Assembly (NCBI GenBank): GCA_028622995.1
Contig: JAJQJQ010000068.1
Location: forward strand, 1 to 64,000
DNA: 64,000 nt
Reading direction: 5' to 3'
Origin: Panagrolaimus kolymaensis
Lineage: Eukaryota; Nematoda; Chromadorea; Rhabditida; Panagrolaimidae
In this document: positions 13,301 to 25,700 of the stretch, piece after piece
How the letters are laid out: each line of letters opens with the position of its first letter
Position numbering within the stretch: the stretch's first letter is position 1
Made by a program: the position numbers and the translations under genes
Notes under the pieces: model-generated
Databases searched by the model: none
Told to the model about the DNA's origin: nothing
Seen by the model: only the letters and a program-made list of their open reading frames with translations

Positions 13301-13726
13301 AAAGCAAAAAAATTTGAATGACTAATTTTCAAAAAACTTTTGGATTCCACTTTTTATCTCAGAGTTTTTAATGAGCTTTTTCTTTCATGACAAAAAAATC
13401 AGCGATTCGATTTGAATATTTTTATTATAGGAGCAAAGATATTTGTTAAAACAAAAGGGCAAAAAAAATAGTTATTTTAAACTGAATAATTGTTTTATTC
13501 TTCATTTTTTTTATACGAGAGGTTTTTTCAAAGTTTCAAGACTTTCAGTAATCCATCGTTCCACGATTTTTTTATTTTTTTTATTGGATTTGAAAATACT
13601 TATAAAACTCATTTTTGGCCAAAAATTATCGATTTAAAAAAATGGGGGAAAACGGTGCAATGATTTTTAATTTAATTATTTTTTTAACTTTCAGAATTCG
13701 TTTATATGATGAGAGGCAAAGTATAA
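10354..13726 (+). CDS. Calmodulin-like four-EF-hand protein
   Basis: Three exons: 10354-10546, 13034-13276 and 13695-13726, giving 155 residues (calmodulin has 149). All four EF-hand loops have 12 residues with Asp at 1, 3 and 5 and Glu at 12: [36 protein letters not shown] and [12 protein letters not shown]. All four should therefore bind calcium. The protein ends [10 protein letters not shown], close to calmodulin's EFVQMMTAK, and the N-terminus is extended by a few residues. The divergence suggests a calmodulin-like paralogue and not calmodulin itself. The 2487-bp first intron is far longer than others in the window and holds two hAT-like elements. It is the gene nearest the telomere. Confidence 0.93.
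10668..11027. mobile_element. Non-autonomous hAT-like element A with TSDs
   Basis: The element itself is 10676-11019 (344 bp). It begins CAGTGTTGT and ends ACAACACTG, a 9-bp terminal inverted repeat. It is flanked by a perfect 8-bp direct repeat TCCACAAA at 10668-10675 and 11020-11027. An 8-bp target duplication with CAG-type termini is characteristic of the hAT superfamily. The interior has no transposase and consists of GC-rich blocks built from CGGAGC-like hexamers in both orientations, separated by A/T stretches. It lies in intron 1 of the calmodulin-like gene. Confidence 0.85.
11589..12078. mobile_element. Non-autonomous hAT-like element B with TSDs
   Basis: The element itself is 11597-12070 (474 bp). 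It begins CAGCGCTGGCGGTTT and its other end is the inverted copy (AAACCGCCAGCGCTG). It is flanked by a perfect 8-bp repeat ATGGGGAC at 11589-11596 and 12071-12078. The interior is dominated by CGGTTTTCGGTTC-like repeats and their reverse complements on both sides of an AT-rich centre (about 11780-11900). There is no transposase frame. It shares intron 1 of the calmodulin-like gene with element A, about 570 bp further on. Confidence 0.86.
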
Positions 13727-14767
13727 ACATTCATGCATTGGTTGAATAATAAAAAGTCACAAATTTTCGGGTCATCACCTTTGTTCCTTATTTAAAAAAC
13801 AAAAATAATATATTTTTATTGATAGTTTTAATAATATTTCATTTATGCTGTAAAAAATCTTTCCAAATAGAATTTACCAAAGATTATTTCTTTTATCTAA
13901 CAAAAATTTAAATAAAAATTATGATGATGCTTTCTAAAATGTTTCTAACAATAAACAGAAAAAAAAATTTCCAGCGCCTAAAAGCAGCTCATCCATTTTC
14001 ATTTTCATTTTCCATTCGACTCTTTTTTAATTTTTCCATTTTTTTTATGATCCCGAAACACTTTTTTACAAAGTGAACAAAAATTAATATTTTCTTAGTC
14101 AATTCACTAAAAATTATTTAATATGAAACTTTAAAAGTAAAATTATAACGGATTTTTTTTCGACTGTAAATTTCTTTACTGATTTATGGAAAAATTAGGA
14201 ATTAACGTTGTTGTTAAATAACGAGAAAGTAATCTCGTGTTCGACCACTTTTCTTTTACAACTTTATTAAAGTGATACAAATACATAAAAAACGTTCATA
14301 TTTATAAGAAGGATAAAAAGCTTCGCTGTAAAGCGACGGCGGAAATATATACATTCTTTCTAAATCAAAGGTCAAATCTTTCCGGATTTGACAGTTGGAT
14401 ACACTAAAAATTATTTAAAATGAAATCAAAAAGAGACTTTTAGAGAAGTAATGGAAGTTAAAAAAAATTGGTGGCTTTAAACTTTAGAGTCTGCATACAA
14501 GCCATTTTTTAATAAGAAGAAAATCAAACTTTTCTTCCAAATATCAAAGCTTCCATGCATCAGCCTTTATCGGTCATTAAATAATATTACCATTTCGTTT
14601 ACTGTATTTTTCGCTTTCTTCCCGTATAATTCCTTATTAAAATTTTTTGTTCTGCTTAAAATTAACTTTTTTTCTCTTCCACACTCATTGGCTTGCTTGT
14701 AAAAATTTAAAATCATTATTTTTTTATTTTTGTAAACAACAAAAAGTAATATAAAAATAGTTTAAAA
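13727..14767. other. Convergent intergenic region
   Basis: About 1.0 kb between the 3' ends of the calmodulin-like gene (+) and the SEFIR gene (-). A possible polyadenylation signal, AATAAAAAG, follows the calmodulin-like stop near 13748. The rest is AT-rich, with no coding exon or repeat that I can support. Confidence 0.5.
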
Positions 14768-17306
14768 TTAATCATCTGATGAAACAGATGATATGTCATC
14801 AAGATTTCCAATAAGTTTGTACTTTTCAACATCCCCGTTTTGTCGATTTGGTTGATGTTGATGGTCATGGTCATTATCATCATCATCGGAATCATGAGGC
14901 AAAGCCAATTTATATTTTTCTGCCATGGCTTTCATTTCCGCTGCTTCAATTTCATTTGATTTTTTTAATGGAAGCCTTTCACTCACATCTTTTGGTTGTG
15001 GTCCTTGAGTTTCAGATAAATGATTAGATTGAAACCTAAAAAACCATACTTTAAAAAAACTGCAAAGAAAAGCAAGGCAGAAACCTCGATGGAAGCCAAT
15101 AAGGATTGGTTGCCACAAAATTTTGATATGAAATTATTGATTGATTAAGTGGCGCCAAATCTGCATCAAATTCAAGCGTATTTCTCTGGGTTACATTTAC
15201 ACTATGAAGATAACCAAAAAGTAAACCCAAATCCTTTGGAATTACTATCCTTCGACATGGAAGCAATGAAAAATATTCTGGTATTGCATCTTGAGAAGTA
15301 TATGAAAATCGTGAAATAATAAATTTTGATAAAACCGGAGAAATTTGATGATTATTATTTTGTAGTTGTATTCCTTCTTGAGTGAGAATGTCATTGATTT
15401 TCTTTAAAAAAAAAGTTTGAATTAAAAAAAGAAAGAAGGAAAAAAGGGAATCGAAAAAAGGCAATTTTAGCCCGAAAAAAAAATCTGACGATAAATAAGA
15501 ACAAAGCATCTTAATCCGTCACTTCAAATCGCTTGCTTCATTTTGGTTTTGGCCTATGTCAAAAAAAAGCATTGAACTTTTAATTTTTGGAGTAAAAAAA
15601 CTAAGCAAAATAAAACTGCTTTTTCTAAACCAAATACTTACAGAAATAATCATTCGCACAGCAGAATTAAACATTTCAGGAAAGGGTCTTCTTGAAATTA
15701 AAGTTTCCCCTGACATAATTTTGGAGGAAGCTTCAGAAAAAATAATTATAACAAAATTCGCGTCACTAATTGCTTGAATCAACCATAAACTAGGAGTTAT
15801 TGATGGATCAATTAAATTATAAAAATCTATTAATATTTGTGCATTTGCATGATGCTGTAATAATTCAGCAAACGCATTCACAACGCATGTATGTTCAGAA
15901 TTATCATCCGAATAAATTATTAATACTTTAGGCCTGGCTGCCATTTCAATGGGTTGTGGAGGTAATCGAGCTAATCGTTTAGGACGAATTATTTGATAAT
16001 ATACATATATTCCTGTTGCGGTGATTAAAGCAAAGGCAAGCAAAACTAAAAAATTAATATAAAGGTTTTACTCCAGCAACAAAAAAAGAGTTGTTGTTAG
16101 TTAAACTCACTCAAAATAAAATACATTAAATAAGTCATAATTATCGTGAAAAGTTTCCATAAACTTTGTGCTCCACTTAAATGATTTTCAGCTAACGTAA
16201 AATTTAGTGGTGTATGAGAACAAACTGTGCAAGGATCTTGATTTTTGCTGCTATCACAAATTAATCGACAATTTGGATGTCGAACATATGCAAAAGCATG
16301 ATAATCTCCAGCAGCCGCATTAAATTTAACACTTTTTTGTGGCGGAGTTACAGCTTCTTCATGAATTAATTTAGTTCCATCTTTAAATCGTTGATACACG
16401 GTTATTGTAACATCCGTATTATTATCATATGGATTGGCAGAAAAATTCATTGCAATATAATCCTTTTCATTTGAATCCATTATTAACATTGGAGACCAAT
16501 TAGCTAAATATTCAGTTACTTCTTCATTTGTAGTTGTTTGCCGAATTGCTATGGCTGGTTCAAGTTGATAATCAATGGGTAAAGTAACAATATATTTTAA
16601 TTGACATTTTTGTGGCATCAATGTTACATACACATGATATTGGGATCGTCCATGCATTCGAAAGCATGCATGATTATAAATTATTGGAAGCTTCACATCT
16701 GTGGGAGGTGATAAAATTTTATGATGTCGACATGGCCAATAATTTTTTCCCCATTTTTGAATTGGATCTGAATGATCATGGCAATATTTATTTTCTTTAT
16801 TAGGTGAAATAAGACATTCAAGTTGAATAAAAATATCCGAAATGAATTCAGTTCCATTAACATTGACATTCAAATCAATGTATGGTAAGCTGAAATTATG
16901 TGAAACTTTAGTAATTTGATACGTGCCTTTATTTTTGCGCAAAGTTTTAGTTTGTTTGACACTGTTTTTACAAGCTATAGCTAACTATTATTTCATGCAT
17001 TCTCCCTCAAAATCCAAACAGGAAAAACATCTTTCAAAAATTTCCATAAAAATCAAAAACTAACACATTGCTTCCATTAAGTATAAATAAAACAGGCGAA
17101 AATGTAACTTCTGCAACTCCCGCTAAACATGCCTTTAATGGACCATCAGGAAGATTATCAGTACATTTTTTAGAATCCTCTTCAAAAACTATGTCTGCGA
17201 TTTCACCCGACTTTAATTTTGTTTGAGGAGTAAAAGGACAGTCTTTAGTTGTTTCAATGGGATAAATCAAAAATATCAAAAATAAACATGTCTGCCAAAT
17301 GGACAT
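14768..17306 (-). CDS. SEFIR-domain membrane protein, IL-17-receptor-like
   Basis: Five exons in transcription order: 17306-17065, 16961-16111, 16045-15642, 15401-15085 and 15035-14768, giving 693 residues. It starts with a hydrophobic signal peptide (MSIWQTCLFLIFLIYP). A Cys-rich ectodomain with N-glycosylation motifs (NFS, NGT, NNT, NFT) follows. One membrane helix lies near residues 345-385 and is split by an intron. The cytoplasmic part, from about residue 402 (PKVLIIYSDDNSEH), has the SEFIR pattern of IL-17 receptors, including a conserved FVIIIFSEAS strand. The tail is acidic with an Asp/His-rich run. In C. elegans this class is ILCR-1/ILCR-2, which act in neuronal IL-17 signalling. I cannot say which paralogue this is. 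Confidence 0.8.
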
Positions 17307-17555
17307 AGTTAAAACAAATCATAGCATCGTTCATACAATTTAGCTGAAGCTATAAAAACAAAAACAAAATAATTAATAACGCTTAAAACCAAGTTGCTCG
17401 GATTACATATTAGATTCAAGCCTTCGAGGAAAAAACACAAATAAGCATTGTTCCGAGAGAACGGAATGAATGGTAAACAAAAATTACATAAAACATACAA
17501 ATTAAACTCTTTATTCATTAAAATCAACGAAGAAAACATAAATAAAATAAACAGA

Positions 17556-18377
17556 TTACACATTTGATTCATCAGCAAGTGCATCTTTGAGATCTTCAAT
17601 AAGTGGATTCTTTGAATGTTCTTTGATACTTTGATTATGATATTTGATGAGATGAACAGCAAAGCGAGCACGAGCAAAGAACTTTTGTGAGCATGTATCA
17701 CATTCATAAGCGTAGATTCCATTATGCATATTGAGATGATCATCCAAAAGAGTTTGACATGTAAAAGATTTGTCGCAATTTTCAAACGTACATGGATGCT
17801 TCTTGATTCTGCTATAAGTCTTGTAACGGCTTTCATGAACACTTGCTGTATGACGGATGAGATTGCGACGAGTTGGGAAGAACTTCGAGCAAGTTTGACA
17901 TTGAAAACCATCTGAAAAGAGAAAGGCGTTAAATACAATAATCCCAGGATTTCAAAGATGGAAGCGGATTGTTATAGTCTTAATGAGTGTGCAATCTCAA
18001 TCGATAGTAAAATAACATGAACAATCAACAGATAGACGTCGTAATGTATCTTGAGTCTTCGTTTTAACATACAATCACATTATTGAAAAATCTTACCAAA
18101 AATGGCTGCTTTCTTTGCTGTAACAAATTCTTGATCCAAAGCTTCACAATATAATGGTTCTAAAAAATGAAGTTTATAGCAAGTTTATTTGAAGCTAACG
18201 AAGTTTACCTTGAGGAAGTTCTTTTTTCGCTTTCACTTTTTTCACTTTGTTCAAATCCTTTCCACGTTTTCTTCTTTTTCTCTTTTTTCCATCAGCACTT
18301 TTCAATCGAAATACAGGAATATTGTCATCCACTCGAACTATTTCGCAAGCATCTAATAAATGAGCATCTGATTCCAT
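17556..18377 (-). CDS. Small C2H2 zinc-finger protein
   Basis: Three exons: 18377-18209, 18159-18097 and 17911-17556, giving 195 residues. The N-terminal third has a strongly basic Lys/Arg stretch (KKRKRRKRGKDLNKVKKVK), a likely nuclear localisation signal. The last exon encodes three C2H2 fingers starting at CQTCSKFF, CTFENCDKSF and CDTCSQKFF, each with two His at the expected spacing. It should be a nuclear nucleic-acid-binding protein; I do not recognise the orthologue. The ATG lies 2 bases after a perfect tttatcttttcag acceptor with no upstream coding exon. That fits trans-splicing of this gene as the downstream member of an operon with mrps-16. Confidence 0.8.
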
Positions 18378-18537
18378 CACTGAAAAGATAAATAAGAGTA
18401 TGTCAAGCACAGTTCAATCAGATATAACAAAGTTTTATACTTAGATCCAATAAGAAAAAAACACAAGTAAGAAAACACTATTATCTTTATTCTAAAAATT
18501 CAACAATACAATAATATACAGCTAATACAAATAACAA
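18378..18537 (-). promoter_or_regulatory. Intercistronic region, mrps-16 to zinc-finger gene
   Basis: 160 bp between the mrps-16 stop and the next ATG on the minus strand. In transcription order it has a polyadenylation signal GAATAAAGA about 45 bp after the stop, a T-rich stretch, and a strong acceptor tttatcttttcag two bases before the ATG. This matches the known layout of nematode operons, where the downstream gene is trans-spliced to a spliced leader. Confidence 0.6.
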
Positions 18538-19086
18538 TTATGATTGATTCTTCTCTGATTCTGTTGTTTCTTCAGGATCCTTTGTATCTGGTTGATTGGC
18601 AATAGTTTGAAGAGCAGCAACTTGTTGAGCCAATGTTTCACGATTTTCTTTTGCACGAATAATAGTTTTTGGATGAATGGGGAAAAGACCAGATAATCCT
18701 GAAAATGAATCATTAAAATGCATCAAAAAAAGTGGTAAAGATAAAACAAACAAACCAAATAATTCAAGAGCTGTTACAGATATTTGAGCATTTCTTACAC
18801 CAATCCAATATTTCAAGCGACCAAGGTTCAACGATACAAGCTTTTCATTTCGGCTATTTGGAAGTGGATCAAAAGTGCCTAACTAAAAAGTAACAAAAAA
18901 TCATGAATGAAAGAGTTATAAACAAAAATAAAAACTTACTTGTTCGACGATGTTTCCTTCATAACGGCGGCCAAGAGATTTATCAGGAAATACACATATA
19001 TGATAAAATGGACGATTCGTACATCCCATTAATGCTAAACCAATTGATGGACGACCAAACGTTTTTGGATTGATCAATTGACGCAT
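18538..19086 (-). CDS. mrps-16: Mitochondrial ribosomal protein bS16m
   Basis: Three exons: 19086-18940, 18882-18756 and 18698-18538, giving 144 residues. The protein matches the S16 family from near its start: FGRPSIGLALMGCTNRPFYH, then the hallmark VEQLGTFDPLPN, a LNLGRLKYWIGVRNAQIS segment and SGLFPIHPKTI. Length is close to animal MRPS16. The Gln-rich and Glu/Thr-rich C-terminus is variable in the family. It is a component of the small mitochondrial ribosomal subunit. It appears to be the first gene of a two-gene operon with the zinc-finger gene 160 bp downstream. Confidence 0.93.
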
Positions 19087-19588
19087 TTTTTGATATTTAA
19101 AATTGACGAGGAAGGAAGGAGGATGAAGATGAGCAAAAGCAAAAAACTTGAAGGAAAAGAAAAAGTAAGCAAGCAAAAAATTTTTTTACACAAAGCATCA
19201 TTTTGCCACAAAAAAAAAATTACGGGCAAGCAAAAGCTTCAATAATCTCCTCCTTCAAGTTTTCCAAGAATAAAAAAGTGCAACCAAAAAATATGGCCTT
19301 TTTCTAATTAAACAAAAAATATGTAGTGATTAACTTTAGCAACTTTGATGGTTTAAACATAGCTTTAGCAAACTATAACAAGCTGAGAGAACCAGAAATA
19401 ACTTCTTTGCCTTTTTTTCCACTGCCTCTCGATGTTACTGTTGTAATGCATCAACAACAAAAACTAACATTTTTTATTACTATGGCACACACACATGCTT
19501 CAAATACAAAGATACAAAATAATCGAATAATAAAATTTCAATCTAAATCCTAATATTTCATTTTTACTAAGAGGGGAATAAAATAATC
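19087..19588. other. Intergenic region, MCCC1 to mrps-16
   Basis: About 500 bp between two minus-strand genes. A T-rich tract and an AATAAAATAA-like signal lie close to the MCCC1 stop. The remainder is probably the mrps-16 promoter. I see no coding exon. Confidence 0.45.
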
Positions 19589-22191
19589 CTATTCTTGATG
19601 GGTTTCAAATTTGACGAGAAGTGCATTTTTGGTAACGTTGCGACCTAAAGAAATTGCAAAAATATAATTAATGATTGAACGATATTGCTTTTTGTTTAAT
19701 TTACCTGCTTCACAACTAATATTTTTAATCACGCAATCATATGGGGCACTATAAAAATGAATTAAAGATTGATTCAATGGACATTTATTAAAAGTTTTTA
19801 CCGAATAACGTATTCCATTTTCATTGCAATCATTACAACTAAAGCTTGTCCGGCAATAACTTTATCTCCAACTTTTACCATAATTTTTTCAATTACTCCT
19901 GGCATGGGTGAGCGAGCTTCTAAACTAGCATCCCCAGATGCTTCAGCATCATAAGAAATTTCTTGAGGGGCATCCCATTCGCGATGTTCAATGCCATAAA
20001 TCTGAAAGTTAAAATATATTTGGGTCCAAAAGAATGGACATTTTTGAGTAATAAAACTTACAGCAACTGAATCCTTTAATTGAACGGCTTTACTTCTCCA
20101 TCGCTTTTTTCCTACTTCAACGTTAAATCGAACAACGTTGCCATCTTCATGCTCAACATCCGTAACAAGGGCATCAACCTTTTCACCATCCACTTCAATC
20201 AAATATCGATTGCCTCTTTCAATTTTAACTTTAGCATTTTGTTTTCCAATTTTAACGTTTTTAGTTGGAGAATAATTTAATCGAAAATAATCATTAGTGT
20301 AAAATGGGCCACGAGTGGATTGAATTTTAGATGCACGTGCAAGTAATTGTCCAATCACGCCTTCCGCAATAATCTCCGCTGATGGGTTTGCTGCTTCACC
20401 AAGTAATTCCTTTTCATGATCAGCAATAAAATCAGTATAAACATTTCCAGCAACAAATTCAGGATGGGTAAGACATTTTCGAACGAAGCTTACATTATTG
20501 CAAAGTCCACCAATGTGGGTATTATTTAAAGCATTATCCAAACGATTAATAGCTTCAGTTCGATTTGCACCATGTACAATAACTTTTGCTATCATGGGAT
20601 CATAATGAACTGTAACATAATCACCTTGAACTACGCCTGAATCAATTCGGGCATTTGTGGGAAATGATAAATGTTCAAGGAGGCCTAGAAAAAAAAAATG
20701 ATACAATAACCCACATTTTTATTTATCAATAATGCAAAAGTACCTGCTGTAGGCATAAAACCTGCTGCACTATCTTCCGCATAAACTCTTGCTTCCATTG
20801 CATGTCCATTGAGTTGAATATCATCCTGCTTTTTAGGAATGATTTCACCTTGAGCTGCTTTAAATTGCCATTCAACCAAATCCACGCCAGTAATTAATTC
20901 AGAAATAGGATGTTCAACTTGAAGTCGAGTATTCATTTCCATAAAATAAAAATCTCCTTTTGGATCCATTATAAATTCAACTGTTCCTGCACCAACATAT
21001 TTAACTGCTCTTGCTGCATCAACAGCAGCTTTACCTAAACGATGTCGAGTTTCCATAGATAATCCTGGGGCTGGAGCTTCCTGAAACCATTTTTTAATGA
21101 ATCCAAGAAGAAGAAAAAAAGTTAATCAATAATCAAACTTCAATAATTTTTTGATGCCTTCGTTGAATGCTGCAATCCCGTTCCCAAAGATAAACATAAT
21201 TATCATGTTGATCACCAAAAACTTGAACTTCAACATGCCTGGGACGTTCAACAAATTTTTCAACAATCATATCTGAATCTCCAAAAGCTTTGGATGATTC
21301 ACTTTTGGCTGATTCAAGACTTTCAAAAAAATCTTTTTCTGACCATGCTATTCTCATACCTTTACCTCCTCCTCCTCGAACAGCTTTCATCATAACAGGG
21401 AATCCTATAAAAGTAAAGATATGTAAGCTATGTAGCTATTATAAAATTAGAAAGAATCAAATTGGGTGGTGTTAATAAGAAATCAAAGACTAACCAATTC
21501 GTTTAGCTTCTTGAAAAAGATTATTTGGATCTTGATTGCTTCCATTGTAACCTTAAAAGTGATTGCAATAAAACAAAAACAAAATTAAAACGTGGTTTTA
21601 ATTACCTTCAATAACGGGAACATTAGCATTAATCATAATTTTTTTCGCTGTATTTTTCATTCCCATATCTCTAATAGCTTGAGCTGGTGGACCCATGAAT
21701 ATTATACCAGATTTTTCACAAAGTTCTGCAAACTCTGGATTTTCACTTAGAAAGCCATAACCTGGATGAATGGCCTGAAATTACAGCAGCATATTCATTA
21801 TTCTGATTTTTAGAAGCTTTATATTTTCATAAATCATTCGATCTCATAAAAATCGAATAATATTCTTACTTACTTGAGCTCCAGATTTTAATGCAACATC
21901 AATAATAGTATCCATTTTTAAATAACTTTTTAATGGAGATGCTTCACCAATTCGATATGCTTTATCGGCAGTTTTAGCATGTAAAGCATTTTCATCAGCA
22001 TCCGAATAAACTGCAATGGTTTCAATTCCAAGTCGCTTTGCTGTTTTCATTACACGCATAGCAATTTCACCTCGATTAGCAATTAATACTTTATCAATCC
22101 TTTTAGTTTTTCCATTATTGGTGGAGGAAGCAAATCGAATTTGTCCCAATAAAATATAACGATAAGATGGTTGAAAGCGATTTAATAACAT
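19589..22191 (-). CDS. mccc-1: Methylcrotonoyl-CoA carboxylase alpha subunit (biotin subunit)
   Basis: Nine exons: 22191-21874, 21774-21606, 21551-21495, 21404-21139, 21080-20744, 20684-20062, 20001-19802, 19748-19705 and 19644-19589, giving 689 residues. A mitochondrial-type N-terminus is followed by the biotin-carboxylase domain: [30 protein letters not shown], the ATP-binding [29 protein letters not shown] and [12 protein letters not shown]. The C-terminal biotinyl domain has [12 protein letters not shown], with the biotinylated Lys at about residue 651. The Ile before AMKM, together with [14 protein letters not shown], points to MCCC1; propionyl-CoA carboxylase alpha normally has EAMKM. 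With the beta subunit it carboxylates 3-methylcrotonyl-CoA in leucine breakdown in the mitochondrial matrix. Confidence 0.93.
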
Positions 22192-22703
22192 TTTGATGGA
22201 GAAAAAATTGAATAAATTTTAGAAAAGCTTTAAACTATTTGGTTGATATAACAAAACAAAAAATTGTATGAGCAGCAACTAAAGCTAAATGCAAGATAAA
22301 GGCTGACATTTTGCCAACTATAATAAAAGTTAATCATCGTCCACTTTTTTAAAGCAAAAGTCAAGTTAATGTTAATGTAAATGAACTCAATAGCCAAATA
22401 GACAAAATGAAAACTTAACAACAATGTCGCCATGCATTGGGTAACAAGTAAAGAGTGTAAATGAGAAACTGCACCATCTTCTAGGGTGCAAAAATTAGTT
22501 ATTTCTATCGATAGTATGTCCCAACTGTATGACAATGCAACCAAGTGACTAATGCTGTAACAAACAAACAAAACACAAACAAGCAAATAAGTTTATTTAT
22601 TATAAATTATTACAAATAATCAAACAAACAAAAAAAGAAGACAAAAAGAAAGCAATACATTATAAAGAAATCATGGCATAAAATACAATACAAAAATAAT
22701 AAC
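22192..22703. other. Intergenic region, EMC1 to MCCC1
   Basis: About 510 bp between two minus-strand genes. It is AT-rich. An open frame through part of it lacks family resemblance and normal coding composition. It probably holds the EMC1 3' end and the MCCC1 promoter. Confidence 0.45.
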
Positions 22704-25700
22704 CTATGACCATGCTTGCCTAATGCTGCTAACACGGTAAAATCTTTTTACAACGAAGCTCGATACCACTAATACAATCAATACAGCACTAATCATAACA
22801 TAATCGAAATCATCTTTGAGAATATCGAAGGTGCCAGATGGCGTGATCCTTGTATAAAATAAGTCCATTCCATATGCAAGCATAAGAGAAGTTGATTCGA
22901 GACCAGATGCCCTGAAAAACAAAAAGCAATATGAAAACGAAAAATGAATGCAAAAAAAGACTTACGCAGTTTTGATTCCATGAATATGTGAAACGGTTTG
23001 ATTGTAGTTGATTAGTTCTTCGGTAGCTATAGGAAGCTCAGGCATGTATGGAACAATCATTTCTTCACGTAAGTCAGCTGTCATTTCCAATGGTCGACGA
23101 GAATCAACAAAGCGACGAGATATTTCTAATAATCCACCAAATGGCATTGCAATAATAAGACTTCGAGTGGATAAACCTTGTTCTAAAAATAAAGGAATTA
23201 ATACTTGTTCGATATTCACAACTTCAAAAACACATACCAGTATCACTAGCTTGAATGGCAGTAACACCTTGAGAGAAGATAAAAGTTTTTGAAATAGCTT
23301 CTACAGGTTGCTTGGTAGTTGATAAAGAGTTGAATCTTTCAGCATTCGTTTGTTCAAGGCCTTCGAAAAGTTCAATAACACCAAGTTCAGTTCGACGATT
23401 CTTTTCATTCCAGTAAGTGTAAACGAGCCAATTTTCACAATGAACACTGTGGAAAGGCGGTTTAACTTTTGAATTTCTTGATTGATGAACAATTTGACCA
23501 GATACAGCATCAATCATATAAATACTCAATGTGGAAGCTTCTGGATCAAATGTAAGCACAGCAACAAGATTTGGGTTAACATATTTGTATAACACAGAGC
23601 GATCACCAAGTACTTTTCCTTGAGAATGAGTCTTTTCTGAAAGTTTAGAAATGAAAAAAGAAAAACAATAAAGTAAACTTACGGTAAATTGGTTTACCAG
23701 CAACAGAAATGATCTTTTCTTTGGGCGAAATGTTGAGCTTTGATTTCCATGTTGAAGTTACTTTGAGAGTTTTGACATCAAGATTATCACCCCATATGCT
23801 GCCAGATTCAACGTCGAATGAAAAAAGGTTGAGTGGATGAGAGAATGAAAGATCATTTGAAGATGGAAAAAGTTCAATTTTGTTTCGAGAGTCAATGGTG
23901 AGCAACGGATGTACCATTTCAGAATCCATAAAAGGCAAAAGTTCGATTCGTTTGATGCCATCACGGTCGAAAGAGTTGATTAGTTCACCAGTAATAGGAT
24001 TGAATACAACCAAGCGTGCTCGCTGAGAATGCTAAAAAAGAAGAAACGTTATAAAGGAAGAGATTAGAAAGCTTCAAACTTACTTTTAAACCAAAAGCAA
24101 CTACAGCTTGACTGTTGAATTGATAATAAGCAGTTGACCTTTGAATCAATAAAGGAATTTTGTTTTCATTAAGTTGAGTTTTTAATGGAACAATATCATC
24201 ACCAAGATACAACGACCACATAATAGATCCATCTTCATTATTGATACCATACAATGAACCAGATAAAGTTGAGACAACAATAACTTTTCGAAGATTGAAA
24301 TAATCACGTTCCAGTAAGAAGTCATTCATAGCCATAGTTCCAGGTCGTGGCTTTTGCATTCTTCGAAGAGCAGTATCATCACCAAGTAAATTCTTTAGAA
24401 CAATGGAGAAGGAAACATCAGAGCGCTTTAGCAATTCACCAGAAGCAATAACACGATCAATAAATCCAAGTATGGAGCGACGAATCTCTTCAATTTGTGT
24501 TGTAATCCTCACAAAAAATGTTTTCAAAATGTTGGCTAAAAAAAATAACAAGTTAATCAGTGTTTCAAATTTACAAAAAAAGTTTACCATCTTTAACATT
24601 GAATTCGGTTTCAATTCTTGCTTGAGATTCAGAAAGTGGTAAATCAACCATTTCAACAGAGCTAATAGTTGCTAATCCTTCGAATCTTGACCATTCAAGG
24701 TTAACTTTTTCTTCATTTGGGTTGATTTCATAGAGATCCATGCGACAATCTTTTCGTAAAGTAACCAATTGAAGGAGTTCTTGCGTTGGCAATAAAGCTA
24801 TTCTTTCAACTGGAGCTTGTTGAAGAGGTTCTAATTTTCGTGAATACATTTCTTTTCCACTTTCCAAATCATAGAACTTAGCATTTCTTTCAAGATCAAA
24901 GTAAGCAACAAACACCGTGGCACCAGATTCAGCATTCTTAGCAGCAGCAAACACACGAGTAGTAGAAGTTTTGAGGATTTCAAAAGGTTTTGAAGATTCA
25001 AGCTTGTAAACAACAGAATGTGATGGAGTCAAAATAACGAAATGATCATCAATTGGAAGAGAATAAACATCAGAATTTCCAGCAGCCAAAAGTTCCGATA
25101 CTGTAGAAGCTTTTGAAGCAACATCGATGACAGAAACTGAACCAGCAGCATCCAAGCAAACTAATGCTTTTCCAGACAAAGTGCATTTTTTGGCTACTGA
25201 TTTGAGAACAATTTGAGAGAAGCTTGAAGCAGTACCAGTAGTGAAATCAAGAGTAAAAAGTTTGACAGAAACACCAGAAACCGCAACAATAACAGCAGAA
25301 TTATCATCGATATGAAAAGCTTCCAGGAAAGTAAAAGAATCGATGGGTAAAGTTGTGGTAAAACGTTGAAGTCCTCGAGAAGCTGAATAACCAACGATGC
25401 TTGAATCAGAGAGAATGATGACGAGTTTATCAGTTAATAACATGCGATTGAACCTAAAAATGATAAACATTAGGTAAGAAAAAGTGAAACAAAAAAAAGC
25501 GTAAAAACAGCAATTATTTTATCCAAACGATAGTAAGCAGCTTATGAAAAAACAAACAACTCGTACTTTTTAGCTTGAAGATTAGTTCGATGTTGCCACT
25601 TCAAGATACCATTTTCTCGGTTGAAAACTCGTATGTATTCTCCATTATTGATCAATGTTGCAACATCTGAAACACATCAAAAGTTAGTATTGCACGATCT

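Noticed and set aside
19589..22191. Propionyl-CoA carboxylase alpha as the identity of the biotin enzyme
   Set aside because: The biotin motif VVMIAMKME and the [14 protein letters not shown] block agree with MCCC1; PCCA has EAMKM.
22230..22586. 118-residue hydrophobic minus-strand frame between EMC1 and MCCC1
   Set aside because: Composition follows base composition, no family likeness, and it fills a normal intergenic gap.
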